Assembly (NCBI RefSeq): GCF_015594605.1
Contig: NZ_JADNQT010000012.1
Span: 1 to 63,934, forward strand
Reading direction: 5' to 3'
Source of the DNA: Streptococcus sp. HF-1907
GTDB taxonomy: Bacteria > Bacillota > Bacilli > Lactobacillales > Streptococcaceae
Length of the DNA: 63,934 nt
Part shown: positions 18,387 to 29,189 of the stretch, in pieces
How the letters are laid out: each line of letters begins with the position of its first letter
How positions within the stretch are numbered: the first letter of the stretch is position 1
Position numbers and translations under genes: made by a program
Notes under the pieces: model-generated
Database searches by the model: none
Told to the model about the DNA's origin: nothing
Seen by the model: the letters and a program-made list of their open reading frames with translations, nothing else

Positions 18387-18589
18387 TTAGTGCAACGCAT
18401 AGGCAAGAGCCCATAGGGTTTGCCATATAACGCCTAGAAACTTTAACTTCAATGTTTACTTGCGTTTCGACGCTTTCAAGGTTTGTTCGATAATAACAAA
18501 CCTTGAAAGCTAGTGTAACGCATAGGCAAAGCCCTATAGGGTTTGCCGTGTAACAACTAGAAGCTTTAGCTTCAGATGTTACTTGCGTT
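18387..18589. repeat. 80-bp direct duplication in the infB-rbfA spacer
   Basis: Unit 1 (18387-18466) and unit 2 (18510-18589) share AGTG(C/T)AACGCATAGGCAA, GGGTTTGCC, CTAGAA.CTTTA.CTTCA and TTACTTGCGTT. Unit 2 overlaps the last codons and stop of infB, so unit 1 contains a copy of the infB gene end. The two are separated by the 16-bp hairpin at 18472-18510. Confidence 0.85.
18472..18510 (-). other. Perfect 16-bp hairpin with ATTATCG loop in the infB-rbfA spacer
   Basis: GCTTTCAAGGTTTGTT (18472-18487) pairs perfectly with AACAAACCTTGAAAGC (18495-18510). In the mRNA sense (minus strand) the 7-nt loop is ATTATCG. No T-run follows, so it is not a standard terminator. The same loop and stem length occur in the manL-manM spacer at 42373-42411. 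Confidence 0.85.
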
Positions 18590-21371
18590 CAATTTCTTCC
18601 ATAACATAAGCTTCGATGGTATCGTCCACTTTAAGGTCGTTGTAGTTTTCAATCATCAAACCACCTTCTTGGGCATTACCAACTTCTTTGACATCATCTT
18701 TGTAATGTTTAAGGCTGGCAAGTTTGCCGTCGAAGACAACGACACCGTCACGGATAACACGAACGCTTGAATCGCGAGTGACTTTACCGCTAAGCACCAT
18801 GAATCCACCAATAGTTCCCACTTTAGAAACTTTGAATGTTTCACGGATAACAGCTTCACCAATGATTTTTTCTTCGAATTCTGGGTCAAGCATACCTTTC
18901 ATGGCGTCCTCAACTTCTTCAATCACTTTGTAGATGATTGAGTGCAAACGAATTTCAACATCATCAGCTTCCGCTTGTTGACGAGCTTGCGGTGTAGGGC
19001 GAACGTTGAAACCGATGATAACAGCGTTTGACGCTTCCGCAAGAGTCACGTCAGATTCGTTGATAGCACCAACAGCTGAGTGAACAACGTTGACTTTAAC
19101 GCCTTCAACATCAATCTTAAGGAGTGATGCAGCAAGGGCTTCGACAGAACCTTGGACGTCTGCCTTGATGATAACGTCAACGGATTTGACTTCACCAGCT
19201 TTAAGAGTATCAAAGAGGTTTTCAAGTGAGACGCGTTGTGTATTTTGACGTTGTTTCATCAAAGCACGTTTAGCACGTTCTTCACCAGCTGCACGCGCAG
19301 CTTTTTCATCTTCATAAACCGCAAAGTGGTCACCCGCCATAGGCGCTTCGTTCAAACCAGTGATTGAAACCGGTGTAGATGGTCCAGCAGTTTTGACACG
19401 GCGACCAAGGTCGTTTGTCATAGCACGGACACGTCCAAATGTATTACCAACAACGATTGGGTCTTGAACGTTCAAAGTCCCTTGTTGAACAAGAAGAGTG
19501 GCAACCGCACCTTTACCTTTATCAAGACGAGCTTCGATAACGGTACCGATAGCACGAACTGTTGGGTCAGCTTTGAGTTCTTCCATTTCAGCAACCAGAA
19601 GGACTGTTTCAAGCAATTCTTCGATGTTTTGGCCGAACTTAGCTGAGATTTCAACGAACTCAGACTCGCCGCCCCAGGCAGTTGAAATAACACCATGCTC
19701 TGCCAATTCTCCGATAACACGCTCAGGATTTGCACCTGGTTTATCGATCTTATTGATGGCAACGATGATTGGAACACCAGCTGCTTTTGAGTGGTTGATG
19801 GCTTCGATTGTCTGTGGCATAACACCGTCGTCAGCGGCAACGATAAGAATAGTGATATCTGTTACAGACGCACCACGCGCACGCATTGATGTGAAGGCCG
19901 CGTGACCAGGCGTATCCAAGAAGGTAATTTTCTTACCGTTTTCTTCGATTTGGTAGGCACCGATATGCTGAGTGATACCACCCGCTTCACCAGTCGCAAC
20001 ACGAGAATTACGAAGAGTGTCAAGAAGAGTTGTTTTACCGTGGTCAACGTGTCCCATGATGGTAACAACTGGCGGACGCTCAGTCATTTTCTCTGGGTCA
20101 AGGTAGCCCTCTTCAGCAAAGAAGCGCTCGATATCGGCCTCATCGACTTCAACCTTCTTATGAGCTTCAATACCGTAATCTACCATAAGGAGCTCGATAG
20201 TATCAGCATCCAAAGATTGGTTTTGAGTGGCCATAACGCCCATCATGAAGAGTTTTTTAACGATTTCTGCAGGCTCACGCTTGATACGTTTTGCGATTTC
20301 AGCAACCGTCATCCCTTCTGTATATTCAAATTCTTTTGGCAATTCATGGAACTTACGCTCAGTTACTGGTTTTGGAGCACCATTTTTATTACCACGTTTA
20401 TTTTTCTTGTTATTATTCCAGTTACTATTCCTTTGATTTCTCACTTGGTTTTGATTATTCCACTTTTTATTCTTATTTTGCTTAGGTCCATCTTCATTGT
20501 CACGCGTAAAATCACGAGATTTTTCAGGACGATTAGCTTTCTTACGACGCGTATCGGAAGGTTTACTTTCTGTAGCAACAGCTGGCGCTGGTTTACTTGC
20601 GACAGGCTTAGCCGCCACAGTAGGTTTTGCAGCCTGAGTCTTAGCTTCTTCTTGAGCTTTCAAGTTAGCCTGTTTGGCTGCCTCTTGTTCACGAACCTGA
20701 CGGCGCTTCGCTTCTTGTTCCTGATGGAAACGTTCTTCACTACTACGTGAATACTCAGCGTTTTGCTCAGCCTTCAAAGCTGCTGCACGCGCCTTGAAGT
20801 CGATACGCACACCAGTAGCTTGTTGGTTCCGAGTTTGCTGTTGATTGCGGTTGTCAAAACGACCTTGTCTACCATTTTGACGGTTGCCATTCTGACGATT
20901 GTCTTGACGACCACTGTTTCCGTTTGAACGGTTTTGACCTTGATTACGACGGTCTTGCTTGTTACGGTTGTCACGGCGATTATCGTTTGACTTACCATTG
21001 TTGCGATTGCCACCATTATTTTGACGTCGCTCTACTTCTGCCTTAGCGCGCGCTTCACGTTCTGCCTTGAAATTACGGCTTTGAGGTTTTACTTTAGGAG
21101 CTTCGACAGCTTTAGCTTCTTGAGCTGGCGCTGGTTTTGGAGCCTCTTTTGCCTCTACTTTTGGCGCAGCCACCTTTTCAGTTTTACTTGCTACCACTTT
21201 TTCTGCTTTTGCAGGAGCACCAAAGCTAGCCACAATACGTTTGGCATCACTTTCTTCTACGCTTGAAGCATGGCTCTTGACCGCAAGACCCAATGATTGA
21301 GCCTTCTCAACCACTTCCTTGCTAGTTTTGCCAATTTCCTTAGCGATTTCATGTAATCTTTTCTTCGACAA
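18579..21371 (-). CDS. infB: Translation initiation factor IF-2
   Basis: GTPase that brings fMet-tRNA to the 30S subunit. At 930 residues it has the long streptococcal form. An N-terminal IF2_N domain (residues 1-50) precedes a long low-complexity region (about 50-340) rich in Ala/Lys, then Asn/Arg/Gln-rich. The G domain follows: GHVDHGKTT near 439, DTPGHAAF and NKIDKP. Domains II, III and IV are at the C-terminus. It follows ylxQ in the nusA operon. The Asn/Arg-rich segment (about 120-190) may be RNA-binding or disordered. Confidence 0.97.
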   Translation of the reverse strand: MSKKRLHEIAKEIGKTSKEVVEKAQSLGLAVKSHASSVEESDAKRIVASFGAPAKAEKVVASKTEKVAAPKVEAKEAPKPAPAQEAKAVEAPKVKPQSRNFKAEREARAKAEVERRQNNGGNRNNGKSNDNRRDNRNKQDRRNQGQNRSNGNSGRQDNRQNGNRQNGRQGRFDNRNQQQTRNQQATGVRIDFKARAAALKAEQNAEYSRSSEERFHQEQEAKRRQVREQEAAKQANLKAQEEAKTQAAKPTVAAKPVASKPAPAVATESKPSDTRRKKANRPEKSRDFTRDNEDGPKQNKNKKWNNQNQVRNQRNSNWNNNKKNKRGNKNGAPKPVTERKFHELPKEFEYTEGMTVAEIAKRIKREPAEIVKKLFMMGVMATQNQSLDADTIELLMVDYGIEAHKKVEVDEADIERFFAEEGYLDPEKMTERPPVVTIMGHVDHGKTTLLDTLRNSRVATGEAGGITQHIGAYQIEENGKKITFLDTPGHAAFTSMRARGASVTDITILIVAADDGVMPQTIEAINHSKAAGVPIIVAINKIDKPGANPERVIGELAEHGVISTAWGGESEFVEISAKFGQNIEELLETVLLVAEMEELKADPTVRAIGTVIEARLDKGKGAVATLLVQQGTLNVQDPIVVGNTFGRVRAMTNDLGRRVKTAGPSTPVSITGLNEAPMAGDHFAVYEDEKAARAAGEERAKRALMKQRQNTQRVSLENLFDTLKAGEVKSVDVIIKADVQGSVEALAASLLKIDVEGVKVNVVHSAVGAINESDVTLAEASNAVIIGFNVRPTPQARQQAEADDVEIRLHSIIYKVIEEVEDAMKGMLDPEFEEKIIGEAVIRETFKVSKVGTIGGFMVLSGKVTRDSSVRVIRDGVVVFDGKLASLKHYKDDVKEVGNAQEGGLMIENYNDLKVDDTIEAYVMEEIERK

Positions 21372-21390
21372 TTGATGTCCTCCTATTCTG

Positions 21391-21693
21391 TTATGCCATA
21401 AGAGTCCTCATTTTCTTTGAAAATCCAGCGTCTGCGATAGCTACCACCTTGCGTGGTTTACCAAGCGCAGCACTCAATTCCAGTGTTGAAAACACTGTGG
21501 AGACTTCTGTTTGATAATAACTACTTTTATCAGTTACTTTTTTGGTCAAATTTGGCCCTGCGTCATTAGCAAGAAAGACTAGAGACACTTGCTGGTGCTG
21601 AATAGCTTTGACCACCAACTCCTCTCCAGAAATAACCTTCCCTGCTTTTTGCGCAAGTCCGATGAAATTTGATAATTTTTCTAAATTAGTCAA
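21391..21693 (-). CDS. L7Ae-family RNA-binding protein YlxQ
   Basis: A 100-residue protein of the L7Ae/L30e/YlxQ fold ([18 protein letters not shown] near residues 10-27, [15 protein letters not shown] near 38-52). It is a K-turn binder in homologues. It lies in the canonical position between ylxR and infB, with an overlap of 8 bp with ylxR, so translational coupling is likely. Confidence 0.9.
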   Translation of the reverse strand: MTNLEKLSNFIGLAQKAGKVISGEELVVKAIQHQQVSLVFLANDAGPNLTKKVTDKSSYYQTEVSTVFSTLELSAALGKPRKVVAIADAGFSKKMRTLMA

Positions 21694-21982
21694 GGCCTAA
21701 CTCTCTTCTTTTGACTTTGTGATCAACATAGGCAATCAATTCATCATAAAATTCATCTGAAACTTCCATTGAAAAACTACGATCAAAGACACGGCGTTTT
21801 TTAGCCTGCTGTGCTTCGTCGTTGTCTAACTTGATGTAAGCTCCGCGACCATTTTGCTTTCCAGTTGGATCAATGAAAACTTGTCCTTCCTTGTTCTTCA
21901 CGATACGAAGGAGGTCACGCTTATCAATGACTTCACCAGAAACAACTGATTTTCTTAAAGGTATTTTCTTTGTTTTAGCCAT
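21686..21982 (-). CDS. YlxR-family RNA-binding protein (RnpM-like)
   Basis: A 98-residue protein with the YlxR signature: IPLRKSVVSGEV near residues 6-17 (family RxCxxxR region, here without the cysteine), LLRIVKNKEG and the conserved GRGAYI near 45-50. In Bacillus the homologue modulates RNase P. Encoded between nusA and ylxQ; overlaps ylxQ by 8 bp. Confidence 0.9.
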   Translation of the reverse strand: MAKTKKIPLRKSVVSGEVIDKRDLLRIVKNKEGQVFIDPTGKQNGRGAYIKLDNDEAQQAKKRRVFDRSFSMEVSDEFYDELIAYVDHKVKRRELGLD

Positions 21983-22003
21983 GAAACACCTCTCTCATGT
22001 GCC

Positions 22004-23224
22004 TTATTCTGCGTCTTCTGAAACAGCTTCTTCAACAACGTCTACAGCAACTGGTTCAACCGCTTCTGTTTCAATTGTTTCTGATTCGACAAATTCAGGT
22101 GCAACTTCTGCCTGCGCAGCTTTTTCAGCTTCTAATTTTTCATATTCCGACGCTGATTTGATATCAATGCGGTATCCTGTCAAATGAGCTGCCAAACGTA
22201 CGTTTTGACCGCGACGTCCGATAGCAAGAGACAATTTATTGTCAGGAACAACAACTGTTGCACGTTTTGAATCTTCATCATCGAAGAGAACCATGTCAAC
22301 TTCCGCTGGCGCAATCGCATTGTAGATGAATTCAGCTGGATCTTCAACCCATTGGATAACGTCGATATTTTCTTCAACTGGGATTTCCACGCCCGTCTTA
22401 GCATCGATACGTTTTGGATGGAAGTTGCTGATAACTTTCTTGATGTTGCTTCCGCCACGACCAACGATGGTACCAATAGCATCAACGTTTGGATTGTGAC
22501 TGCGAACAGCGACCTTAGTACGGTCACCAGCTTCGCGAGAAACGCTCATGATTTCAACTGTTCCATCAAAGACTTCAGGAATTTCACGTTCCATGATGCG
22601 TTTGATAAATTCTGGATGGCTGCGGCTTACAAAAACATTAACCCCTTTAGGATTGTTTTCAACTTTGTAAACATAAACATCAATCATATCATGCGATTTG
22701 AAAGTTTCACCAGGAATTTGATCTTGATGAGACAATTGTGCTTCAAGTGAACCAAGGTTAACATAGATAAAACGTTGGTCAAAACGTTCAACTGTACCAG
22801 TCATGATTTCACCTTCATGTTGTTTGTACTCGTTGAAAGTCACTTCACGTATTTGACGGCGCATTTTTTCCATGATGGTTTGCTTAGCAGATTGTGCAGC
22901 CACACGACCAAATTCTGTCACAGACTCTTCAAAGCGAATTTTATCGCCAAGCTCATAAGCAGAGCTGATTTTTAAAGCATCTGACAAGCTGATTTCCAAA
23001 CGGCTATCAAAAACTTCATCGACAACTTCACGAACGGTATAAACTTTAAAGTCAGCTTTCTTTTCGTCAAACTCGATGACACAAGATTCTGATTGGCCAT
23101 AACGACGTTTGTAGGCTGATTTCAAAGATTCTGTAACCGCATCAATGATATCATCTTTGTTAATGTGTTTTTCTTCTTCCAAAATACGGAAGGCTTCTAG
23201 CATTTCTTTGCTCATAGTGTCCAT
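22004..23224 (-). CDS. nusA: Transcription termination/antitermination factor NusA
   Basis: RNA polymerase-binding factor of 403-406 residues. An N-terminal domain (1-125) is followed by an S1 domain (EGEIMTGTVERFDQ..., near 135) and two KH domains with RSHNPNVDAIGTIVGRGG (near 240) and AIGRRGQNVRLAAHLTG (near 340). The C-terminal 40 residues are Glu/Val/Ala-rich, as in other streptococci. ATG starts exist at 23224 and 23215 (MSKEML); the latter has the family N-terminus. It sits 27 bp after rimP. Confidence 0.95.
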   Translation of the reverse strand: MDTMSKEMLEAFRILEEEKHINKDDIIDAVTESLKSAYKRRYGQSESCVIEFDEKKADFKVYTVREVVDEVFDSRLEISLSDALKISSAYELGDKIRFEESVTEFGRVAAQSAKQTIMEKMRRQIREVTFNEYKQHEGEIMTGTVERFDQRFIYVNLGSLEAQLSHQDQIPGETFKSHDMIDVYVYKVENNPKGVNVFVSRSHPEFIKRIMEREIPEVFDGTVEIMSVSREAGDRTKVAVRSHNPNVDAIGTIVGRGGSNIKKVISNFHPKRIDAKTGVEIPVEENIDVIQWVEDPAEFIYNAIAPAEVDMVLFDDEDSKRATVVVPDNKLSLAIGRRGQNVRLAAHLTGYRIDIKSASEYEKLEAEKAAQAEVAPEFVESETIETEAVEPVAVDVVEEAVSEDAE

Positions 23225-23250
23225 TCTTGCCCAGCAAGAATCTTCCTTTC

Positions 23251-23730
23251 TTAAAGTTTAACTGCAAGACGGGCTTTTGCAACCGTCTGATAGGGAATTT
23301 CTACAGTTTTGTGACGTGTTTTATCTAGGTAGTCAATGGTCAAGGTTTCACCATCAAAAGCAACCAAGTCACCTTCAAATATTTTCACTTTATTGATAGC
23401 CTTGTAGAGACTAACATTGACATAAGAACCCACAGCATTCTCAAGCGCTTCAGCCGTTTTAAGCGGACGCTCCAAACCAGGACTTGAAACCTCAAGCATG
23501 TATTGTTCAGGGAATGGGTCAGGCTTAATCGTATCCAACAACGGACTAATGATGTCTGTCAAATCAGCCGTATCATTAACAGTGATGCCACCTGGTTTAT
23601 CAACCAAGATGCTCAAGACATAATCGCCACCCATTTTTTCATACTCGATATCAACCAATTCAAACGGTGCCTCAATAGCAGGAGCTACCACCTCGGTTAC
23701 AATATCGATAAGAGATTGATTTGCGATAAT
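23251..23730 (-). CDS. rimP: Ribosome maturation factor RimP, probable non-AUG start
   Basis: Two-domain 30S maturation factor. [36 protein letters not shown] and [10 protein letters not shown] are conserved blocks. The first ATG/GTG-type start (23691, [10 protein letters not shown]) would lack helix 1. In-frame sequence continues upstream as [13 protein letters not shown], matching the family N-terminus, up to a TAG 24 codons further. There is no ATG, GTG or TTG in that part, but ATT, ATT, ATC codons (23733-23725) follow GAGGG. I chose ATT at 23730, giving 159 residues. This is inference; initiation at 23691 is the conventional alternative. Confidence 0.9.
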   Translation of the reverse strand: MIANQSLIDIVTEVVAPAIEAPFELVDIEYEKMGGDYVLSILVDKPGGITVNDTADLTDIISPLLDTIKPDPFPEQYMLEVSSPGLERPLKTAEALENAVGSYVNVSLYKAINKVKIFEGDLVAFDGETLTIDYLDKTRHKTVEIPYQTVAKARLAVKL

Positions 23731-23861
23731 AATACCCTCATCTTTCTAGTTTACATCAGTTGTAAACAAGTTTAACCATTTACTTTCAAAACAGGACCTG
23801 CAAACGAAGTGAGCACAAACCGATACTTTTCGCCGTGGTGAAACGACTAGAAGCAAATCAT

Positions 23862-23971
23862 TGCTTCTAGTCACGGAAAAATTGAGACCTTAGACTCAAT
23901 TTTTAGCAATGGAACATCGAATGGGGTTTGCTTGCGTCCGCCACCACCTAAGAAAAGTATCATAAACTGTT
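23862..23971. repeat. Gap upstream of rimP with hairpins and dispersed-repeat part (copy C)
   Basis: The gap 23731-24076 holds no gene. GACTAGAAGCAA / TTGCTTCTAGTC (23848-23875) and AAATTGAG / CTCAATTT (23879-23902) form two hairpins. Next, 23900-23971 (TTAGCAATGGAAC, GGTTTGCTTGCGTCCGC, CCTAAGAAAA) matches the distal part of dispersed repeat A at 12388-12440. Confidence 0.65.
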
Positions 23972-24076
23972 TTAAAAGAAAATACACACATAAGAGGCGA
24001 AGTTATAACTCCGCCCCTCTCTGTATTATTTAAATTTATTATAGCACAATTTTATGAAATCACAAATAAAAAGTTT

Positions 24077-25936
24077 TTACCTACTCAATGAAAGCATCTC
24101 TTTGGTACTATGAAGTCCTGTAGAATAGGTTTTACCAAAGGTTTTCTTACTCATAGCACCAAAAGTATAGTGGCTATCCAAAATCAGAACTTGATCATAG
24201 TTTTTAAGAAGTTTTTTGAACTGACTCGTACTTAGCATGAAATTTTCACGAGCATCAACGTGTGCATCCCACAAGTAATATCGCGTGGCATACTGGATGA
24301 AGTAATTCTCTACATTTGTCCGATCAGCACTAACAACAAGAACTTTCTTAACTGATTCTCGCTGACGATCACCGACAATCTTTTTAATTTTTTGTGATAC
24401 GTTGTGACTTGATTTTCGATTATTGAACTGGATGCCATTGTTTTCTGATAGCAACATACCAATTGTAAAAAAGAGTAAAATTAAGCTACTATTTTGGTAC
24501 AATCGTTTTGTCGTTAAACTCTTGAAGCTCCTGATATTACGACGCTGAATATTTTGCTCAACCAAGCAATAGTCCATTTCTCTCACAAGTATCATCATGA
24601 CAAATCCCAATACAAAAATAACGATACTTGAAGCATAACGCTCGAAACCAGCCAACTCTAAAGCTTCATTTTTAGGCATGGCCACTAAATACATCAACCA
24701 AATGCCAACGTAATAAGTTATCAAAATAAGATTCGATAATAGCCAACTAAAAAGAACCCGTTTTGGTCTCTTAAGAAAAAATCCTATAACAATTACTGCA
24801 ATCAAGCAAACAATATTGATGAACATAATACCATGCAAAGCTAAACTGTTAAGACTAAATGTTACCTTTACAAAATTCATCGTAATATCTCTTGCAACAG
24901 TGGTCATGTGCCCTGAAAATATTCCCAATAATTCACTAGAAGAAATAGCGTGCTTAGCTTTACTAGCATTTTCAAAATGCTCTGAAACATGCCAACGCCA
25001 TAAAACATTAGAGATAAAACTCATCAAAATTGTTACACTTATCAGGTAAGTCTGAGACCACACCAAGCGTCTTCTTCTCAACAATCGAAAAGCTAAAACA
25101 GTATAAATGACCATACCAATGACTACAAAAAATAGCCCGCTGGTCTTGACAATACTCAAAACTCCAAGAATAACTGCGGTATTTAAAGATAGAGGAAGAA
25201 ATCCATCTTTATGAGCGATAAACCCTCCGACCACAGCCAACATCAGTGCTGGTATGAGAAAATCAACCAAAAGATTATTCAAGCGAATCGCTATATTTAA
25301 ATAGTTAAAGATAGCAAGAGTTGAAAAAAGCAATAGCACCATCAACATTCGACGACTATCTCGTAATGAAGCAAAAATACCGTACAAAGCTGACAAAATC
25401 AGAATAAACTATCCTAGCAACATACTGCCATCTGAAAAGCCAACTAAAGTTGTAAAGTAATATAAAAATAGTGAGCTACCAACAGGATAGTCATAATAGC
25501 CAATAATGGCATCCGTCTGTTCTGGCAAAGTATTATTTAAATGTAAAAATTTAACAATGGTCGCCCAATGCGTAAAATTATCATAATGCAACAAGGGAGA
25601 CTGCCAAAGCGTTATTCCAAAAAGCAAAAGATATAGCAGCATCCCCAGTGCAACAGCGTCCAATTTTTTGAGTCTAATTTTTTTGCGTAATATTGCTATC
25701 CCATAATAAATACTTATTCCAATCCCCAAAATAGCAATTAACCACACAGAGGGTAACAGAAACCCACACAAGCTAGCTAAATAAATCACTAAAATAATAC
25801 TTGAGAAGGTGACAATCCACTTCAACCTCCGATTAATCCGAAAATGACTTTCTACTAATTTAGCGTAGCCACATACCGAAAGTAAAAAGACTACCAATCG
25901 CAATAATGTTAGGAAATACATACTCTTCCTTTCCAT
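24077..25936 (-). pseudogene. Polytopic membrane protein of the polysaccharide locus, split by an in-frame TAG
   Basis: A large membrane protein, about 619 codons, with a dozen or more hydrophobic segments and a soluble C-terminal part (about 110 residues, KKVLVVSADR...). A TAG at 25409-25411 interrupts it after codon 175. Reading through gives FILILSALYG, in frame with the downstream 439-residue part, so this is one gene with a nonsense mutation. The loop HYDNFTHWATIVKF near residue 120 recalls the first extracellular loop of GT-C-type glycosyltransferases. That is a weak guess; I do not recognise the family. It overlaps the synthase gene by 13-28 bp, so it belongs to the same operon. Confidence 0.8.
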
Positions 25937-28127
25937 GATGATGTAACCTTTTTGAATTGAGAAAGACGGACTAACTTATCGATATTTGTAATTTGATAAA
26001 GGCTCTCATCATATTCTTCACTGTATTTGACAAACTTAAGTTCTAATGGCAACTCTCTATAGTTAATTAAACTAATTTGACCAGCTTGCTCTTCTTTGCT
26101 AGGTTGTCCTAAAATTGTGATATATTCAAAATCAGTCACTGATACAAAACGTTCTTCCTGTTTATACTTGATCATCTCATTGACTGCTATTAAGGGGAAA
26201 ACAGCGCTATAGGTAGCGATATCATGCTCAGAGACAAATAAGCGCCTATTGATATTTTCAAATAAATCGTCAAGCACTGTCATCCAGGTATCTCTCTCGC
26301 TAGGTAGGTAGTGATTAATACGGTCGTAAATGTATTGAAAGAACTCCCGCTTTTGACTTTCGGGAATGTCAATAAACTGCACGCCATAATACCAGCCATC
26401 CTCTCCAGTGTAAACACGAACAATTTTAGCATCCAGCTTGGCCTGATAATGAGAGGATTTCAAAAGCAAGGTTAATATTGTCTTTTTAGGAAAATACAGA
26501 GGAATCTGAGTTAAAAATGAAGCCCCTGTCTCAGAAATATTTGACAACTGAACATCATATTTTTCACCCAAAGCCTCAACGACCATTGGATCTTTTACTT
26601 TAAACCGTTCACTTTGCCTATAAATTGGTCTCCCCAAGGAACAGAAAATAGCAAATGTTAAATTCGTAATGTGATGAATCAACCAAAAGCTAATGACACT
26701 TCCGTAAAAAAGTTCCGATCCAAATTTACCATAGTTAAAACTAATCAATCCGTAGACAGATAACCCCCAAAAGATAATGTATGGTAGTGCATACATCCAT
26801 TCCCAACGAGAACTTTCTTTTCCCTTTTTGGTAACCTTAAATTTCTTCTCACTAATACCAAAAGCCTCTAAAAAGAGAGGGAGCACCAAGTAAGGCGCCA
26901 AAATAGTTTCAACAACTTCCCCCAAAATTTGTGTCCTGTACTGAGTCGTCACATCGATCATTGATAGTCGCGTCAACACATAACTTGGTAGCCAGAAAAA
27001 CAAAAGCAACCAAACATTAGCAACAACCACCCTAACATGAAACACCGTAAATAAAATCGGTGCACAAATATATAAAAGTCTTCTAAAAAAAGACCACCAA
27101 TATAAATAACCATTGATATATACGATTTTTTGAGAAAGTGACAATTTCGGATTCAAAAAAATATTCGTATTATAGCTACTACGGATAACACCTCGTCCCC
27201 ATCGAATTCGTTGCTTAATAACGCTCTTGAAATCAGTCGGTGTTAAACCACTAGCCATCTGCTCAGTCGTAGAAAAATTCACGTAACCCTTAGTATTCAT
27301 ACGAACACCAAGTTCAAAATCCTCTGTAATGGTATCTATTGGGAAACCACCTACCTCCTCAATTGCTTTACGATAAATAACCGTATTTGATCCCGTATAA
27401 ACAGCTGCACCATGTGCATTGTTTAAAACATTGACCCCTTTTGAGAAAAAATCTTGTTCGTTCGGAAGCGTAGATTCTGGAAAAAGGTTAAATTGAAAAA
27501 TATCGGCATTATAGAAGCTCTGCGGTGTTTGAATAAGCCCAATTTTCTGTTCAGGCTCTTCTTCATTTTTATCAGCTTCCAACTGTTTGACAAAGTAAGG
27601 AACAGACTCCATTAAAAAAGAACGATAGGGAATCATATCAGCATCAAAGGTAGCAACCAAAGGAGAGTTTGTTTGTTCCAAAGCATTATTTAAATTGCCT
27701 GACTTTGCATGCTTATTGTCGGCGAGACCGAAATAGCCAACGTTAAATTTTCTAGCTAAGTCAGCTACTTCTGGACGATTGGTATCGTCACAAATGTAAA
27801 TATGTACCTTCTTTTTATCTGGGTAGTCCATATAAGTACAAGCATTTACTGTTTTGTAGAGTAAATCGACATCCTCATTGTGAGTTGCAATAAGAACGTC
27901 AATATCGGGATAGTCTTGTTCTAAAATTACCGGTTTCTCAAGTTGACTATTTTTTTGCTTATTCCAAATAATAATATAGGCTGTAAGCGATGAAATAAGC
28001 TCACTAAACCAAAAATAATCGAAAACAGTGAGTCATCCCAAGGGATAGTTCGCAAGATTCTCCATGACAAATAAAATACTGTCGTTACGAATGCAAAGAA
28101 ATAAAGCAATCTCTGTCTTATCGTCAT
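25909..28127 (-). pseudogene. Cellulose-synthase-like GT2 with C-terminal PilZ domain, frameshifted near its N-terminus
   Basis: A processive membrane GT2 of the BcsA type, about 740 codons. Codons 1-41 from ATG 28127 encode a first membrane segment; the frame then shifts at about 28005-28010 and continues as SELISSLTAYIIIW and VLIATHNEDVD. Catalytic motifs are present downstream: ICDDTNRP, TFDADM, TEDFELG and QRIRW (the QxxRW motif). The C-terminal PilZ domain retains RQSER (RxxxR) and NISETG ([D/N]xSxxG), the c-di-GMP-binding residues. The longest intact part begins at 27831 and lacks the first GT motif, so activity is unlikely. The ATG overlaps the stop of the GT2-GtrA gene (ATGA). Confidence 0.88.
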
Positions 28128-29185
28128 CTCTTCCCTCCATCAAAGACAAATGTCTTCTGTATATAATAACTTAAGAAGAACAAGAATCCATCAACAAGAA
28201 TCTTGATTCCTGTAATTGGAAAGGTCCACCAACTTGACAACAAAGTGACCAGCACACTCGATAAGAAAATCTGAATCACTACTAATGAAAAATATTTGAC
28301 CCAACTCAGGGAGTTTCCAGCTTTGAATGCTAGCTTATGGTTGATAAGAAAATTCGTAACAGAAGAAACTGCCCTAGACATAACAGATGCTAAGGTGATT
28401 GATTCTAAACTCACTCCCTTAAAAAGAGAGACTAAAATCGTAAACACAACAATGTCAACGAGAAAACTAAACACTGAAGATACGATGTATTTAAAAAATA
28501 CTGCATAAATACGAATTGAATCACGAATAGCATGGAAATGCGAAGACTGATTATCATCTAAATAAATCGTCGTAATTGGTACTTCTAAAATAGCAATTCC
28601 ATCTTCCTTAGCCTGCAAGAGCATGTTCATCTCAAACTCATAACGCTCCCCTTCAAGCTCAAACAAGGTTCTTAACCAGTGGTAAGGAATAACTCGTAAG
28701 CCAGTCTGAGTATCTGAGATAGCCATCCCTGTAAACGCTCCTAGAACATCCCTAGTTAGCAAATTCCCAAATTTGCTTCTCAGTGGGACATTCTCTTCAA
28801 AAACACGAACCCTTAAGACTAGACTATCTGGTGACTTCAAGAATGCCTCCAAGCACTTAATGGTATCTTCATAGGTATGCTGACCATCTGCATCAATTGT
28901 CACAATCCCCAGTGCATCTGGGAAATTCTCAAGAACAAAATCAATAGCTGTCTTGATAGCTCGTCCCTTTCCTTTATTGACAGAATGAGTCAGTACATAA
29001 CAGCCAAACTTAGAAATCGTTTCCCTAAAAATATGAGAGTAAGCTTCCCCACTCCCATCGTCTATAAGTATAATATCAAACTGCGCTTGTTACTTGTCTC
29101 TAATTTGTGCTAAAAGCTCCAACAAACGTTGGTCCGGCTCATAGGACAGAATAACAATCTTTACATTTTTATAATCTTTACTCAT
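28124..29185 (-). pseudogene. GT2-GtrA fusion glycosyltransferase, split by an in-frame TAA
   Basis: About 353 codons: an N-terminal dolichol-phosphate-mannose-synthase-like GT2 (residues 8-225) and a C-terminal GtrA-type four-helix membrane domain (about 225-350, FLVDIVVFTILVSLFKG). It would build or flip a lipid-linked sugar. A TAA at 29090-29092 (codon 32, after ALAQIRDK-like LLAQIRDK) interrupts it. The frame goes on as QAQFDIILIDDGSG, with the donor-binding Asp motif, then NKGKGRAIKTA and DADGQH. A restart at 28903 would lose that N-terminal part. ATG 29185 lies 5 bp after the cyclase stop. Confidence 0.85.
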
Positions 29186-29189
29186 CACT

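Noticed and set aside
19902..20750. A 282-codon plus-strand reading frame opposite infB
   Set aside because: It is the shadow of the low-complexity Asn/Arg/Lys-rich part of IF-2. It has no ribosome site, and its sequence is unlike any protein.
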